A stretch of DNA of 64,000 bases from Desulfatibacillum aliphaticivorans DSM 15576 (lineage in GTDB: Bacteria; Desulfobacterota; Desulfobacteria; Desulfobacterales; Desulfatibacillaceae), in contig NZ_AUCT01000019.1 of the NCBI RefSeq assembly GCF_000429905.1, forward strand, positions 102,193 through 166,192. Reading direction: 5' to 3'. Shown here in pieces: positions 18,113-27,914 of this stretch (the stretch's first letter is position 1; every line of letters starts with the position of its first letter). A program made the position numbers and the translations under genes. The notes beneath the pieces are model-generated. The model searched no databases. It was not told the origin of the DNA and saw only the letters and a list, made by a program, of their open reading frames with translations.

Positions 18113-19486
18113 ATGAAATCATACGATGTGGTGGTCATAGGATCGGGAACGGCAGGGCAAACGGCTGCCTATGCTTTGGAGGAGCAAGGCTTCAAAGTCG
18201 CAGTCATTGAAAAAAGCCCTACGCCCGGGGGAACCTGCGCCCTGTATGGCTGCCAGGCGAAAAAATGGTTCTACGAGACCGCCGAGGCGGTTTCCAAAGC
18301 AAAACATCTGCAAGGCCTGGGAATCACGCAGCCTCCTGAATGGTCGTGGGAGGACGTCCTTGCCCAAAAAAACGCCTTTACATCCAAAATTCCGGACAAC
18401 GCCGTCAACGGCCTGCAAGGGGTGGACATCGACTTCATCCCAGGAGAAGCCAGATTTCAGGACAAGGAAACCCTGGTGGTGAACGGGGGAACCGTCCACG
18501 CCAAATGGTTCATAATAGCCTCGGGCGCGGAGCCCATGCCTCTGCCCATTGACGGGGCCGAAAACATGATCACCAGCACGGATTTTCTGGGTCTGAAAGA
18601 ACTGCCTGAGAAAATACTCTTTGTGGGCGGCGGCTTCATATCCTTTGAATGCGCCCATTTTTGCGCCGGGCTGGGGCCGAAAGACGGAACGGTCACAATT
18701 TTGGAAGCCGGACCAAGGCCTCTGGGGCCCTTTGATTCGGAAATGGTGGAGCTTCTGACGGAAGCCTCTCGGGACGCCGGCATAGACATTCGGACCGGCG
18801 TGAAAATCACTTCCATCGTCAAGCAGGGCGACGGATTCAAGGTGCTTACGGAAAACCAGGGGGATTTTCAAGCGGACCTGGTGGTTCACGGAGCAGGCCG
18901 CAGCCCGGATATATCGGGCCTGGACCTGGAAAAAGCCGGGGTGGAATTCGAGCGCAGGGGAATCAAGGTGGATGCGTCCATGCGGACTTCAAACCCCAGG
19001 ATCTTCGCCGTGGGCGATTGCGCTGCAACCATCCAATTGGCCCGGGTGGCGGACAAGGAAGCCGCCGTGTGCGCAAACAATATCATTGCGGATAGAAAAG
19101 GCGCCGGCAAAGCCCAGGCCATGGTTTACGACACCGTGCCGTTTTTGTTGTTCACCTATCCCCAATACGGCATGGTGGGCAAGACGGAAGACGCCCTGAA
19201 AAAGGAGGGCCTAAAATATTACAAGAGCTTCGGCAAGCATGTCGGTTGGCCAACCTACAGGCGCGTGGGCATGAAGCACGCCGCCTATAAGATTTTGGTG
19301 GACGAAAACAATATGATCCTGGGCGCTCACATTTTATCGGATAACGCGTCCGGACTGTTGAACCTGCTGAGAACGGCCATGATGCACGGCGTTTCCGCCG
19401 AGGATTTGCATGCCGAAAGCCTCATGACCCCTTACCCCTCCCGGGAGAGCGATGTGGTGTATATGCTCAAGCCCCTGATTGAATAA
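18113..19486 (+). CDS. Class I pyridine nucleotide-disulfide oxidoreductase
   Basis: 457 aa with an N-terminal FAD-binding GSGTAGQTAAYAL, a redox-active disulfide GGTCALYGC, a central NAD(P) domain (FVGGGFISFE) and the FAD-proximal VGDCAAT. The fold is that of lipoamide dehydrogenase and mercuric reductase. The C-terminal dimerisation domain lacks the HPTxxE catalytic dyad: the equivalent stretch reads MTPYPSRESD, with Tyr where the base histidine should be. Lipoamide activity is therefore unlikely. A strong GGAGG precedes the ATG. The substrate may be another thiol or disulfide, or a metal. Confidence 0.87.
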   Translation: MKSYDVVVIGSGTAGQTAAYALEEQGFKVAVIEKSPTPGGTCALYGCQAKKWFYETAEAVSKAKHLQGLGITQPPEWSWEDVLAQKNAFTSKIPDNAVNGLQGVDIDFIPGEARFQDKETLVVNGGTVHAKWFIIASGAEPMPLPIDGAENMITSTDFLGLKELPEKILFVGGGFISFECAHFCAGLGPKDGTVTILEAGPRPLGPFDSEMVELLTEASRDAGIDIRTGVKITSIVKQGDGFKVLTENQGDFQADLVVHGAGRSPDISGLDLEKAGVEFERRGIKVDASMRTSNPRIFAVGDCAATIQLARVADKEAAVCANNIIADRKGAGKAQAMVYDTVPFLLFTYPQYGMVGKTEDALKKEGLKYYKSFGKHVGWPTYRRVGMKHAAYKILVDENNMILGAHILSDNASGLLNLLRTAMMHGVSAEDLHAESLMTPYPSRESDVVYMLKPLIE

Positions 19487-19678
19487 AAAGGGGGCGGGAG
19501 AGTATTTTACAAAAAAAATGCCTCCGGAGGCGAACTGATTAAATGCTGCCTCCGGCGGCCAACTTTTGAAAAAGTTGGATCAAAACTTTTAAAATGGCGC
19601 TTCGCGTAAAAACCAGAGTGTTTATATATCCGGAGCCCCCAAAGCCCTGAATTGTTAAGGGATACTCCGCTATCGTAG

Positions 19679-19704
19679 GTTGGGTTGAGCTTGCGAAACC
19701 CAAC
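19679..19704. repeat. Dispersed palindromic repeat (GTTGGGTT type)
   Basis: GTTGGGTT and AACCCAAC form a stem with a 10-base loop. This resembles palindromes scattered between genes in many proteobacteria. It is the first of three different repeat-like hairpins in the 568-base gap 19487-20054. Confidence 0.55.
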
Positions 19705-19738
19705 AAATTGCAGCCGCGAAGCGGCATCCTATAAAGTC

Positions 19739-19761
19739 CCTTCCCCACTGGCGGGGGAAGG
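19739..19761. repeat. Dispersed palindromic repeat (CCTTCCCC type)
   Basis: CCTTCCCC pairs with GGGGAAGG. It is followed by GTCAGGATGGGGG, the usual tail of this repeat class. Non-coding; second of three in this gap. Confidence 0.5.
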
Positions 19762-19840
19762 TCAGGATGGGGGGGATCGCCATTCCCGAATGTCCCTGTC
19801 GGGAATCCAGCGTCCCTGGCTTTTAAAAACAACAATGACA

Positions 19841-19870
19841 CTGGGTCCCCGCCTGCGCGGGGATGACGGA
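19841..19870. repeat. Dispersed palindromic repeat (CTGGGTCCCCGC type)
   Basis: CCCCGC and GCGGGG form a perfect stem (19847-19852 and 19857-19862) inside the context CTGGGT...GGATGACGGA, a widespread intergenic repeat. A diverged inverted pair of the same class is at 32.9-33.1 kb. A short tandem CTTTGGCCTGCC duplication follows near 19890-19920. The rest of the gap has no gene I can support. Confidence 0.55.
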
Positions 19871-20054
19871 CTTAATCGGCCTGAATGGCGCCTTTGGCCT
19901 GCCCTTTGGCCTGCCCTTTTTCCTGCCTGTATTGGGCGCCGCTTGCTGCGCCCGCGTAGGGGCTGGGTCTCCCAACCCGCCTTTTCCAGGCGCCCTAATT
20001 GGTTTTTGAACAATACATTTTCAATATACTGAAAGCGAGGTATTTCCCATCACT

Positions 20055-21032
20055 ATGAAAAGTTTCATAAAAAACAAGTTCTTCCTTATTCTTACCGTCT
20101 TCCTTTTGTTGGGACCGCTCTGTTCACTGCCCGCCCTGGCGGAAGATCCCTCTCCTGATTATTCCCAAAAGCAGAACTGGCTGGCGTTAGCCGGCGCCCC
20201 CAATAAAGAGGTGGACGTCTTTTGGGTCTACCCTACGGTTTATCAGGGCAGGCCCTTGGTGGCGGCCATTGATGACCCCCAAATGCGTGAAGCGGCCATG
20301 CGCACCCTCACAACCCAAGCCTCGGTTTTCGCGGATGCGGCCAATATTTTCGCCCCCATGTACCGCCAGGTTCAAATGGCAGTATTGAAAATGTCCGTGC
20401 AGGATCAGGAGAAATATCTGGACATAGGTTATAAAGACATTGAAAAGGCTTTTGACTATTATCTGAAAAACCTGAACCAAGGCAGGCCGCTTATTCTGGC
20501 CGGGCACAGCCAAGGGTCGGATCAATTGTCAAAGCTCATAAAAAAACGGCTCAACGACCCCGTTCTAAGAAGCAAGCTGGTGGCGGCCTATATCATAGGC
20601 TGGTCCATCACCAGGCAAGACCTTGAAAATCATCCTTATATGCAGATATGCGCTTCAGACCGAGACACGGGCTGCATTATCACCTATAACTGCGTGGCCG
20701 CCGGAAAACAGAAAGCAGCCCCCACAATTCTTCCAGGCGCGGTGGTGGTCAACCCGCTCAGTTGGAATCCGGACGGCGCGGCCATAGCGGCTGATCAAAA
20801 CCTGGGCGCGGCTATCTTCGCCGACAATGGCAAAATGAACATGGAGCCCGGTTTCACAGGCGCCCAGGCAGTTGAGGGCGGGCTGGTGGTAAGCCCCAAG
20901 GACGCAAGCAATCTCACCAGCATGCCTTTTGGTCCGGGCGTCTATCACAACTATGATTATGCGCTGTTTTATCAAAACCTGAAGGTCAACCTGGAACACC
21001 GGATAAAAGCATATTTGTCCCGCGGCAAATAG
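20055..21032 (+). CDS. Exported DUF3089 alpha/beta-hydrolase-like protein
   Basis: 325 aa with a classic signal peptide (basic start, hydrophobic core to ~residue 28, cleavage after ALA). The mature part matches DUF3089: VDVFWVYPTVYQG, then a nucleophile elbow GHSQGSD with Ser152, and a later conserved VVVNPLSWN. It is probably a periplasmic serine esterase or lipase; the substrate is unknown. The ribosome site is weak (GAGG about 15 bases upstream). It is flanked by repeat-rich intergenic DNA on the left, as an inserted or isolated gene might be. Confidence 0.75.
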   Translation: MKSFIKNKFFLILTVFLLLGPLCSLPALAEDPSPDYSQKQNWLALAGAPNKEVDVFWVYPTVYQGRPLVAAIDDPQMREAAMRTLTTQASVFADAANIFAPMYRQVQMAVLKMSVQDQEKYLDIGYKDIEKAFDYYLKNLNQGRPLILAGHSQGSDQLSKLIKKRLNDPVLRSKLVAAYIIGWSITRQDLENHPYMQICASDRDTGCIITYNCVAAGKQKAAPTILPGAVVVNPLSWNPDGAAIAADQNLGAAIFADNGKMNMEPGFTGAQAVEGGLVVSPKDASNLTSMPFGPGVYHNYDYALFYQNLKVNLEHRIKAYLSRGK

Positions 21033-21207
21033 GTGGATAATTCTTGGGATGTCTCCCAAACAGGGATAGAAAAAATACTACTCCCTGCGTGTGGACTTCT
21101 GGACGGTGGACTTCTGGGGACGTCTTTGCTTATTTGACTAACTGAAGTTGCGCATTGGTGCTGGACGGATTCCAAGGTTAGCTGCAGCATCAATTGCCGA
21201 AAAAAAA

Positions 21208-21232
21208 GGGGCGGGAGAAAATCTCCCGCCCC
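21208..21232 (-). terminator. Rho-independent terminator of the thiolase gene
   Basis: GGGGCGGGAGA pairs perfectly with TCTCCCGCCCC around AAA. On the minus strand it is followed by a run of eight T's, a textbook terminator for the thiolase that ends at 21256. A short direct repeat GGACTTCTGG occurs twice upstream near 21100. Confidence 0.9.
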
Positions 21233-21255
21233 TATAATAACTCAAAAAACAAAAA

Positions 21256-22431
21256 CTATCTTTTGACCACCAGGGCCACGGCCTCGCCGCCGCCCAGGCA
21301 CAGGGAGGCGCAGCCGGTTTTGCTGTCGCGTTTGATCATTTCGTGAATCAGGGTGATCAAAACCCGGCAACCGCTGGCGCCGATGGGATGGCCCATGGCC
21401 ACGCTGCCGCCGTTTACGTTGGTTTTTTCCGGGTCCAGGCCCAATTCCTTCATGACGCAGACCGTGGAGCCGGAGAACGCCTCGTTGATCTCGAACAGAT
21501 CCACGTCCTCAATCTTGATGCCTTCTTTGTCCAAAGCCTTGGGCACGGCCCAGATGGGGGCCACCAGCACGTATTTCATGTCAATGCCGTAAGAAGCCTG
21601 GGCGCCGATTTCCGCCATGATTTCGCAGCCAAGCTCCTTGGCTTTTTCTTCGGACATGACAACCACGGCTGCCGCGCCGTCGCTAATGATGGAAGCGTTG
21701 CCCGCAGTGCCCAGTCCGTCCTTTTGAAAGGCAGGCTTCATTTTGGACAGGATTTCAAAGGAAGTTTCCTGGGGGCATTCGTCCGTATCGAAAATTTTGG
21801 GATCGCCCTTGCGCTGGGGGATGGGCACGGGCACAATTTCGTCCTTGAAACGGCCGGACTTGATGCTTTCCATGGCCCTGCGGTAGGTTTCCGCGGCGTA
21901 TTTGTCCTGGTCTTCGCGGGTGACGTCGTATTTTTCACAGCAAAGTTCGTTGGAAATGCCCATATGGAAGTCGTTTACGATGTCCCACAGGCCGTCGTGG
22001 ATCATGCTGTCTTCCAGCTTGCCCGGGCCCATGCGATATCCAAAGCGGGCTTTGGGCAGGTAATAGGGGGCGGCGCTCATATTTTCCATGCCGCCTGCAA
22101 CCACCACGTCGGCGTCGCCCAGGGCGATGGCCTGAGCGGCCAGCATAACCGCTTTAAGAGCGGAGCCGCACACCTTGTTGATGGTGAAGCATTCCGCCGC
22201 CCAGGGCATGCCGGCCTTGACGGCCGCTTGCTTGGCCGGGTTCTGGCCGTATCCCAAAGGAAGCACCTGCCCCATAATGACTTCGTTGACCACTTCCTTG
22301 TCGATCTTGGCTCTTTTAATGGCTTCTTCTATAACGATTGCGCCCAGGTCCGTAGCGCCGATATTGGCAAGGCTTCCGTTGAACGCGCCCAACGGGGTTC
22401 GCGCTGCACTTACGATGACTGCTTTTTTCAT
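21256..22431 (-). CDS. Acetyl-CoA C-acetyltransferase (biosynthetic-type thiolase)
   Basis: 391 aa of the AtoB/PhaA type: joins two acetyl-CoA or cleaves 3-ketoacyl-CoA. The nucleophile is Cys88 in NKVCGSALKAV, GHPIGASG holds the catalytic histidine and CLGGGEA holds the second cysteine (~378). I start at ATG 22431 (GGGAGA 8 bases upstream, and the family N-terminus MKKAVIVSAARTP). It lies 64 bases after the glycosyltransferase on the same strand but is functionally unrelated to the glycan genes. It would pair with the hydroxybutyryl-CoA dehydrogenase at 17.1 kb. Confidence 0.94.
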   Translation of the reverse strand: MKKAVIVSAARTPLGAFNGSLANIGATDLGAIVIEEAIKRAKIDKEVVNEVIMGQVLPLGYGQNPAKQAAVKAGMPWAAECFTINKVCGSALKAVMLAAQAIALGDADVVVAGGMENMSAAPYYLPKARFGYRMGPGKLEDSMIHDGLWDIVNDFHMGISNELCCEKYDVTREDQDKYAAETYRRAMESIKSGRFKDEIVPVPIPQRKGDPKIFDTDECPQETSFEILSKMKPAFQKDGLGTAGNASIISDGAAAVVVMSEEKAKELGCEIMAEIGAQASYGIDMKYVLVAPIWAVPKALDKEGIKIEDVDLFEINEAFSGSTVCVMKELGLDPEKTNVNGGSVAMGHPIGASGCRVLITLIHEMIKRDSKTGCASLCLGGGEAVALVVKR

Positions 22432-22495
22432 GAGTAGTCTCCCAATGATTAAGTTAAATTCCAACCGGATAAGGTTCGGCCGGAAGGGCTTTTTC

Positions 22496-23728
22496 CTATG
22501 GCAGGCGGCCTAAAAGCACCTGCTCCAACACCCGAGCCTGAGACGCCCGGGAATAATTGTCTATCACATACTGCCTGAGTTTTTCACCCATGGCTTTGCG
22601 GGTTTCAAAACCCAGGGCGTCCATTTCCCTGATTGCCCGGACCATGTCCTCCGGGTTTTCCGGAGTATAGCACACTCCGCCGTTCACGGCCTGCACAAGG
22701 TCTTTGGACTCCCCTTCCATACCCAGTAAGACGGGGACTTGGCAAGCCCATGAGTCATACATTTTTACCGGTTTCATACTTTTGAACACATCCAGGGCCT
22801 TTGATGTCACTGCAGCGGCATCGCAAGCTGAGAAGATGGGGGGCATTTCCGGCCTGGGCTTATATCCCAGAAAATGCAGGTTTTTCAGTTTGAGCTCCTT
22901 GGCCCGGTCCCGCAGTTCCTTTTCCACAGGCCCGGTCCCTACCATGAGGAATTGATACCTGGGCTCGTCTTCCATCAATTTGGCGGCGTTCAATATGGTG
23001 TGCAGGTCCTGGGCCACGCCCATATTGCCGGCGTGCAGAACAATAAAGCTGTCCTCCATGCCCAGATTTTTCCGGACCTGATCCCTTCCCTCCTGGGTCC
23101 AGTAAAAACTCTCCACCGTGGCGCCGTTGGGAATGACAATCATCTTTTCCGGGGGCACGTTGCGCTTTAAAAGCATGTCGCGGACCGTCTCCGTGACCAC
23201 CACGACTTTCTCCGCGTTGCGGTAGCATGTCTCCTCGAGCAGGGTGGCCATTTTGATTGCCATGCCCGACTGGACAAGACCCAACTCCACCGCGGCCTGG
23301 GGCCATGGATCGCGCACCTCGAAATACATGGGTATTTTTTTTGCCCATTTGAGAATTACGGCCGCTCCGCCCACGAACAAAGGCGGCGAAGTGGCGTATA
23401 TGCAATCATACTTTTTGCGGCACGCCAGAAGCCCGGCCAGGGCGGCCGTGAACATATAGGTCAGGTAAAAGATGATGCGCTTTTTAAAGCTCTTTTCCCT
23501 GAAAGCAGCCACCTTTACGTACCGGACGTCAATGCCTTCCAATTCGTCCTTTTTATACCAAACGTTTTTGAACTCCGGATGGATGACTCCCTCAGGATGG
23601 TTGGGTACATTGGCGATGACCGTAACTTCGTGGCCCTGCTTGACCAGGCGGCTGGCCATTTCAAATGACCTGACCTGGGTGGCCCCGTTCTCAGGCGGGA
23701 AATACTGGCTTAAATATAATATCCGCAT
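22496..23728 (-). CDS. Family 4 glycosyltransferase (WbuB-like)
   Basis: 410 aa with a GT-B fold: an N-terminal YFPPENGATQVRSFEMA acceptor region and a C-terminal nucleotide-sugar domain (LHAGNMGVAQDLHTIL, then VTSKALDVFKSMKPVKMYD). It should transfer a sugar from a nucleotide donor to a lipid-linked or surface glycan at the inner membrane. A central hydrophobic stretch (FYLTYMFTAALAGLLA) could touch the membrane. It is the last gene of a three-gene leftward glycan operon. Confidence 0.9.
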   Translation of the reverse strand: MRILYLSQYFPPENGATQVRSFEMASRLVKQGHEVTVIANVPNHPEGVIHPEFKNVWYKKDELEGIDVRYVKVAAFREKSFKKRIIFYLTYMFTAALAGLLACRKKYDCIYATSPPLFVGGAAVILKWAKKIPMYFEVRDPWPQAAVELGLVQSGMAIKMATLLEETCYRNAEKVVVVTETVRDMLLKRNVPPEKMIVIPNGATVESFYWTQEGRDQVRKNLGMEDSFIVLHAGNMGVAQDLHTILNAAKLMEDEPRYQFLMVGTGPVEKELRDRAKELKLKNLHFLGYKPRPEMPPIFSACDAAAVTSKALDVFKSMKPVKMYDSWACQVPVLLGMEGESKDLVQAVNGGVCYTPENPEDMVRAIREMDALGFETRKAMGEKLRQYVIDNYSRASQARVLEQVLLGRLP

Positions 23729-23757
23729 GTCGGTTCTCCAGGGCGCGCACTTGAAGA

Positions 23758-26700
23758 TCAGGAATCGTCAGGCCGCTTTTTGATGTTTTCCACAAGTCTT
23801 TCAATGTCCCTTGCCCGGGCCGGAACACCGGCCTGCTTCCACATTTCCGCGGAACGCATGAACAAGGAAATGGCGTATTGCTTGTTGCGCGTCAAATGGG
23901 CGCTTCTTTCCAGTGAATAGGCTGCTTTTTTATAATCTTTCAACTGCTCGTAAACGCCGGCTGCCACCATCCAATTCATGGCCTTGCGCCCTTGCTTTTT
24001 CAAGGCCTCTTCAATGCATTCGGCGGCTTTTTCAAAATCCCCCATGATGCCGTACAGCTTGGCTGCTTCACGCCACATATCCGGACGAGGATCTTCCGAG
24101 TCCAAGGCTCTTTCAATGGTCGGAACAACCTTTTCGCGCTGATTTGTTTGCAGATAAAATGCCGCGGAGGCCAGGATCACAGCCTTTTTATCGGGATGTT
24201 CCTTTTCAATCTTATCAAAAAGGTTTTGTCCCAGGGAAATGTCATTTTCCTTTTTGCAAATAAAAACGAGCTGTTTCATAAAGTCAGCGTTCATGGGCTC
24301 AACCACGAAGCCTTTTTCCAGGGCTTCCACGGCTTTTTGGGGCTTGCGGGCGTTGATGAAAACCCCCGCCAGCTTGATTAGTCCCTCGGCGCTGTCCGGG
24401 CGGACCGTCAACGCCTTTTCCATGAGGGCTGCAACTTCGTCCAATCCCTTTTGGCACTCGGGCGAGGGCTGGATGTCTCTGCCCTGATGGAGCGTCATGG
24501 CGCTTCTTAGGGCGGGGCCGCACGTTTTAGCCAATTGGTTCATGCGGACGTCGGCCATAAGCAGGTACGTGGGCAGTTTTCTGTCATCCAGTTCCAGCGA
24601 GCGTTCCAGGTATTCCCTGGCGCTGTCCAGGTCGCGCAGGGTCTGATAATAAAACCGGGCGATTTCTGTTTCATAATAGGAATTGGTGGAGGCCATGCTT
24701 CTGGCCATATTGTACCAATCCGCCGCCAATGCCGCTTTATCCGGGTCCAGCTTTCTGGTTTTATCCGGATGCGCCCATTGGGCGTACAGCCTCGCCAGGT
24801 TCATGGCGTTTTGCGGATCGCTGGGATTGATGGAGAAGCAATTAACCAGCGCCCATTTGCCCATTTCCCTGACCTCTTCCCGGTTGAGTTCGGGCAACTC
24901 CCTGATCTTCAAGGAATCGAAATCGGGCTCGCCGTCCTTGAAAAAAGACCCCGTGGTTGGAGTGTGCTGAGCCAGAATCGCAGCGTCGGAGGCCAGATCC
25001 GTGTGGTTGGATGTCAGGAATGAGGCCTCCTTGACAGCGCCAAGGGAATGCGCCACGCCGATTAAACGCAGAAATCGCTCCGACCCCATTTTCGTGTTCA
25101 GGGGCGGGGAAGCGCCGCCGGATCCCCATTGCTGGGCCCGGGCGGCATATACGTCGGCGATGACGGGCCGCACGCAAACGTACATGACAGCCGCCGCCGT
25201 AATGACAGTGACGGCTAAGGCGGTGACAATGGCGCGAGGCGGAACCAGGACCTTGGGAGCGTCCTCATCCTTTTTCTGCATCAACAGCCAGCCCAGAATA
25301 AAGGCGATGCCGAGCATCCATAAATACTGAATCCAGATGCGCGAGGCCACCCAATGGGTTTGGTTGACAACTTCCTGAAGAACCCGGCCCGGATCTCCGG
25401 TCAGGGGAATGACGCCCTTCATCAGGCTGGAAGAATGAAGAATGATGACCAGGATGGCGGAAAGCGCCGTCAGCCCGCCCGCTCCAATGAGCAGAGGCGG
25501 CCACTCGCCCCACTTGAGCTTGTCGGGATTCTCCCGGCTCCCGCAAAAAATCAGAACGAAAAAAACAATCAACGGCAAAATCATCAGCCCGCCGAATACC
25601 ATGCTTTTTTGCTCGTTGTATTCGACGGGGTTGGTCTTGACCGAACGCAGCAGGCCCATGCCGGGCACTGCGTCGAATTCGGGCATTTTAAGCACAGGGC
25701 CTGAACGGGTTTGCTGGACGATGGACCATTGGTGCCCCAAAAACGAATAGGCTATGAGCGAGATAACCACCCCGCATAAAACGGCAAGCACCAGCATATT
25801 TCTGGGCGCGGCGGCGGCAGGCTTGGGCTCCTGGCTGCTTTGCCGCCCTTTGCTGTTTTTCGGCTGAGGCGCCGGCTCCTCCGCTGGCGCCAACGGCTTG
25901 CGCATGCTTAGCCGGCGCACGGCGATAGCGACCATCAATCCGGAAAAGGTCCAGAACAACATGGCCGTGGAGGAAAAGGGGAAGGACACGGCGATTTCCG
26001 TAATGTGGGAAACCAAGGCGCAAAACAGGCCGACGGCGGTCCAGGCCAAGGGGTTGGCCATGTCCGGCTTTTTACTTGTGCGGCCCTTGGTAAAAGCGCA
26101 ATACGCCAACACTCCGGTCAGGACCCCTACATGGGCGCCTACGCAGGCGTAAGCGGTCTCCGATTCCAACCTGGCGATGTGGCCGCCTCCCATTCCTAAC
26201 ATTTTGGCGAGCAAAACAAGCAGATCGTACCCGAAAAACAGAAAAATCGTGGTTCCAAGCACGCCGCCTGAAACAAAAAACAAGGCGAACTTCCGCCGCT
26301 GTTTTTTGACCATGGAATATCCGGCGGCGGACAACCCATGAACCATAATAGCGCCCAGCAGCCATAAATACGCGGCCAGGCCGAACACGCCCGTGGCGGC
26401 CAGGCGGCTCATCATGTCGTTATGCGCCCTGTCCGCGGTTTCGGAGGGCGGCAGCTTTTTAAGCAGGCGCAACGGATAGCGCTGGCGAAAGGCGGTTCCC
26501 ACGGTTTCCTGTCCAAACCCGAAAACAGGCCGCAAATAGCCGAAAGGAATCTTTTTCGCTTCCCGGTTTTCTATGGAGGAAACCTCTAACAGGGGCTGGG
26601 ACGAGAAGAAAATGTCGATGTAGCCTTCCCAGACGGCCACACGGGTTTCCATGGAGCCTTGCCGGCGCACCGTTTGCCAGACGTTGCTTTCCTCCGCCTC

Positions 26701-27840
26701 CGGCTCTTCGTTGTCCTGCACAATCTGGGGATGCTCCAGAGTGACAAAGTGAATGCCATGGGAGCAAAAGCCGACGCCCAAGGCCAATAAAATACAGAGA
26801 ATCGCCAGATTGATTAAGGACGACTTACTTTCTTTGGCGCTGAAAAACAATCCTGCGCAGCCTATGACCGCCGCAATCGGCCAGATCAGATAGGTTGCCG
26901 CGAACACGGCGCTTTTGTCGGCCAAAAATTTCATCATAAGGGCCATAAACATGCCCACGCCTACGCCAACCAAGAGGCAGGACGCCAGCTTTAAGACGTC
27001 TTTCGCCCAGACTTTGATTCCCGGTCCTCTTAACGTCCGCGCCCAGATAACCGCGAAAAAAATCAATCCGGCCATGAGGCCCAGGATCGGACCGCGGCTT
27101 TTTGAATGAAACGTGGAAAGCAGTTGAAGGGAAGCGATCATGGAGTATATGGAAGCCTTCCACAAACCAGCGTTGGATTCCTCCTCTTCCCGAAGGCTGG
27201 CGAAAATCCGCGCCAGGGTCGGAAAAAAGACCATTACCTCAAAGGCCCCCAAGAAGACGGCGTTGCCAAGGGTCGATACGCATCGGACGCCCACGTTTCC
27301 TTTCCAGGGCATGGGGTCCGGGCCGTAGTGCTGGGCCAGGGCGTATAATGAAATGGGCAGGCTGGTGAAGATCAGCACCGTGACCACCCTTTCCACCTGA
27401 AGGTGCGACCTGAAAAAGGCGATGATGACCAAAAAGACGCCGATGAGGGATAATTGGGAAATCAGGCCTTCATGCCTGAAAATCTCCCCCCAGAAGCTTA
27501 GGGTGTGGCCAATGGAAAACACACAGGAAAGAATCAGAGCCAGGGTATACAAGAAGACCGGCCGCATCAGCCCTTTCGGAGCCCCCAGGGACCTCTTTCG
27601 GGCTTTGCCCCTGTCCGCCATATAGACCATCCACAGGCCGGCCAGGACGAAGGCTCCCGCCCTGAACATGGCGTATTTGTGGTTTTCAAAAATATGCTGG
27701 GACAGCACGTTAAAATGAAGGGGGACCGCCATCGCCATCACAAGGACAAGGGCTTCCATGGCCCCTGCGCAAAAACGGCCTAAGGCCGAAAGTTGCGGGG
27801 CGGAGTCGGGGGCGTCGCTTGAAGCAGTTAAGCCGGACAT
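23758..27840 (-). CDS. O-antigen ligase/polymerase-like membrane protein with C-terminal TPR repeats
   Basis: A very large protein (1360 aa from ATG 27840, GAGGA upstream). The N-terminal ~500 residues have about 12 membrane segments and a large periplasmic loop, the layout of Wzy/WaaL O-antigen ligases (the RAHNDMMSRLAATGVFGLAAY region is typical of Wzy_C). A second membrane block with a proline/lysine-rich linker covers ~600-880. The last ~400 residues are tetratricopeptide repeats (for example DSAREYLERSLELD and GDFEKAAECIEEALKKQ). It probably polymerises or attaches a glycan, perhaps to protein, with the TPR part as a partner-docking arm. Most Wzy/WaaL proteins are 400-600 aa. Confidence 0.82.
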   Translation of the reverse strand: MSGLTASSDAPDSAPQLSALGRFCAGAMEALVLVMAMAVPLHFNVLSQHIFENHKYAMFRAGAFVLAGLWMVYMADRGKARKRSLGAPKGLMRPVFLYTLALILSCVFSIGHTLSFWGEIFRHEGLISQLSLIGVFLVIIAFFRSHLQVERVVTVLIFTSLPISLYALAQHYGPDPMPWKGNVGVRCVSTLGNAVFLGAFEVMVFFPTLARIFASLREEEESNAGLWKASIYSMIASLQLLSTFHSKSRGPILGLMAGLIFFAVIWARTLRGPGIKVWAKDVLKLASCLLVGVGVGMFMALMMKFLADKSAVFAATYLIWPIAAVIGCAGLFFSAKESKSSLINLAILCILLALGVGFCSHGIHFVTLEHPQIVQDNEEPEAEESNVWQTVRRQGSMETRVAVWEGYIDIFFSSQPLLEVSSIENREAKKIPFGYLRPVFGFGQETVGTAFRQRYPLRLLKKLPPSETADRAHNDMMSRLAATGVFGLAAYLWLLGAIMVHGLSAAGYSMVKKQRRKFALFFVSGGVLGTTIFLFFGYDLLVLLAKMLGMGGGHIARLESETAYACVGAHVGVLTGVLAYCAFTKGRTSKKPDMANPLAWTAVGLFCALVSHITEIAVSFPFSSTAMLFWTFSGLMVAIAVRRLSMRKPLAPAEEPAPQPKNSKGRQSSQEPKPAAAAPRNMLVLAVLCGVVISLIAYSFLGHQWSIVQQTRSGPVLKMPEFDAVPGMGLLRSVKTNPVEYNEQKSMVFGGLMILPLIVFFVLIFCGSRENPDKLKWGEWPPLLIGAGGLTALSAILVIILHSSSLMKGVIPLTGDPGRVLQEVVNQTHWVASRIWIQYLWMLGIAFILGWLLMQKKDEDAPKVLVPPRAIVTALAVTVITAAAVMYVCVRPVIADVYAARAQQWGSGGASPPLNTKMGSERFLRLIGVAHSLGAVKEASFLTSNHTDLASDAAILAQHTPTTGSFFKDGEPDFDSLKIRELPELNREEVREMGKWALVNCFSINPSDPQNAMNLARLYAQWAHPDKTRKLDPDKAALAADWYNMARSMASTNSYYETEIARFYYQTLRDLDSAREYLERSLELDDRKLPTYLLMADVRMNQLAKTCGPALRSAMTLHQGRDIQPSPECQKGLDEVAALMEKALTVRPDSAEGLIKLAGVFINARKPQKAVEALEKGFVVEPMNADFMKQLVFICKKENDISLGQNLFDKIEKEHPDKKAVILASAAFYLQTNQREKVVPTIERALDSEDPRPDMWREAAKLYGIMGDFEKAAECIEEALKKQGRKAMNWMVAAGVYEQLKDYKKAAYSLERSAHLTRNKQYAISLFMRSAEMWKQAGVPARARDIERLVENIKKRPDDS

Positions 27841-27914
27841 AGTTCCTCTTTGTTTTCTGTGTGCAGCCAATAGGATTAAGAACTTACCATAGTATTCAAA
27901 GATACGGAGCAAAA

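Noticed and set aside
19487..20054. CRISPR-like array suspected from repeated motifs
   Set aside because: The repeats are of different types and not regularly spaced. No cas genes are present.
21343..22437. Long antisense frame over the thiolase
   Set aside because: Shadow of the thiolase gene. No recognisable domain.
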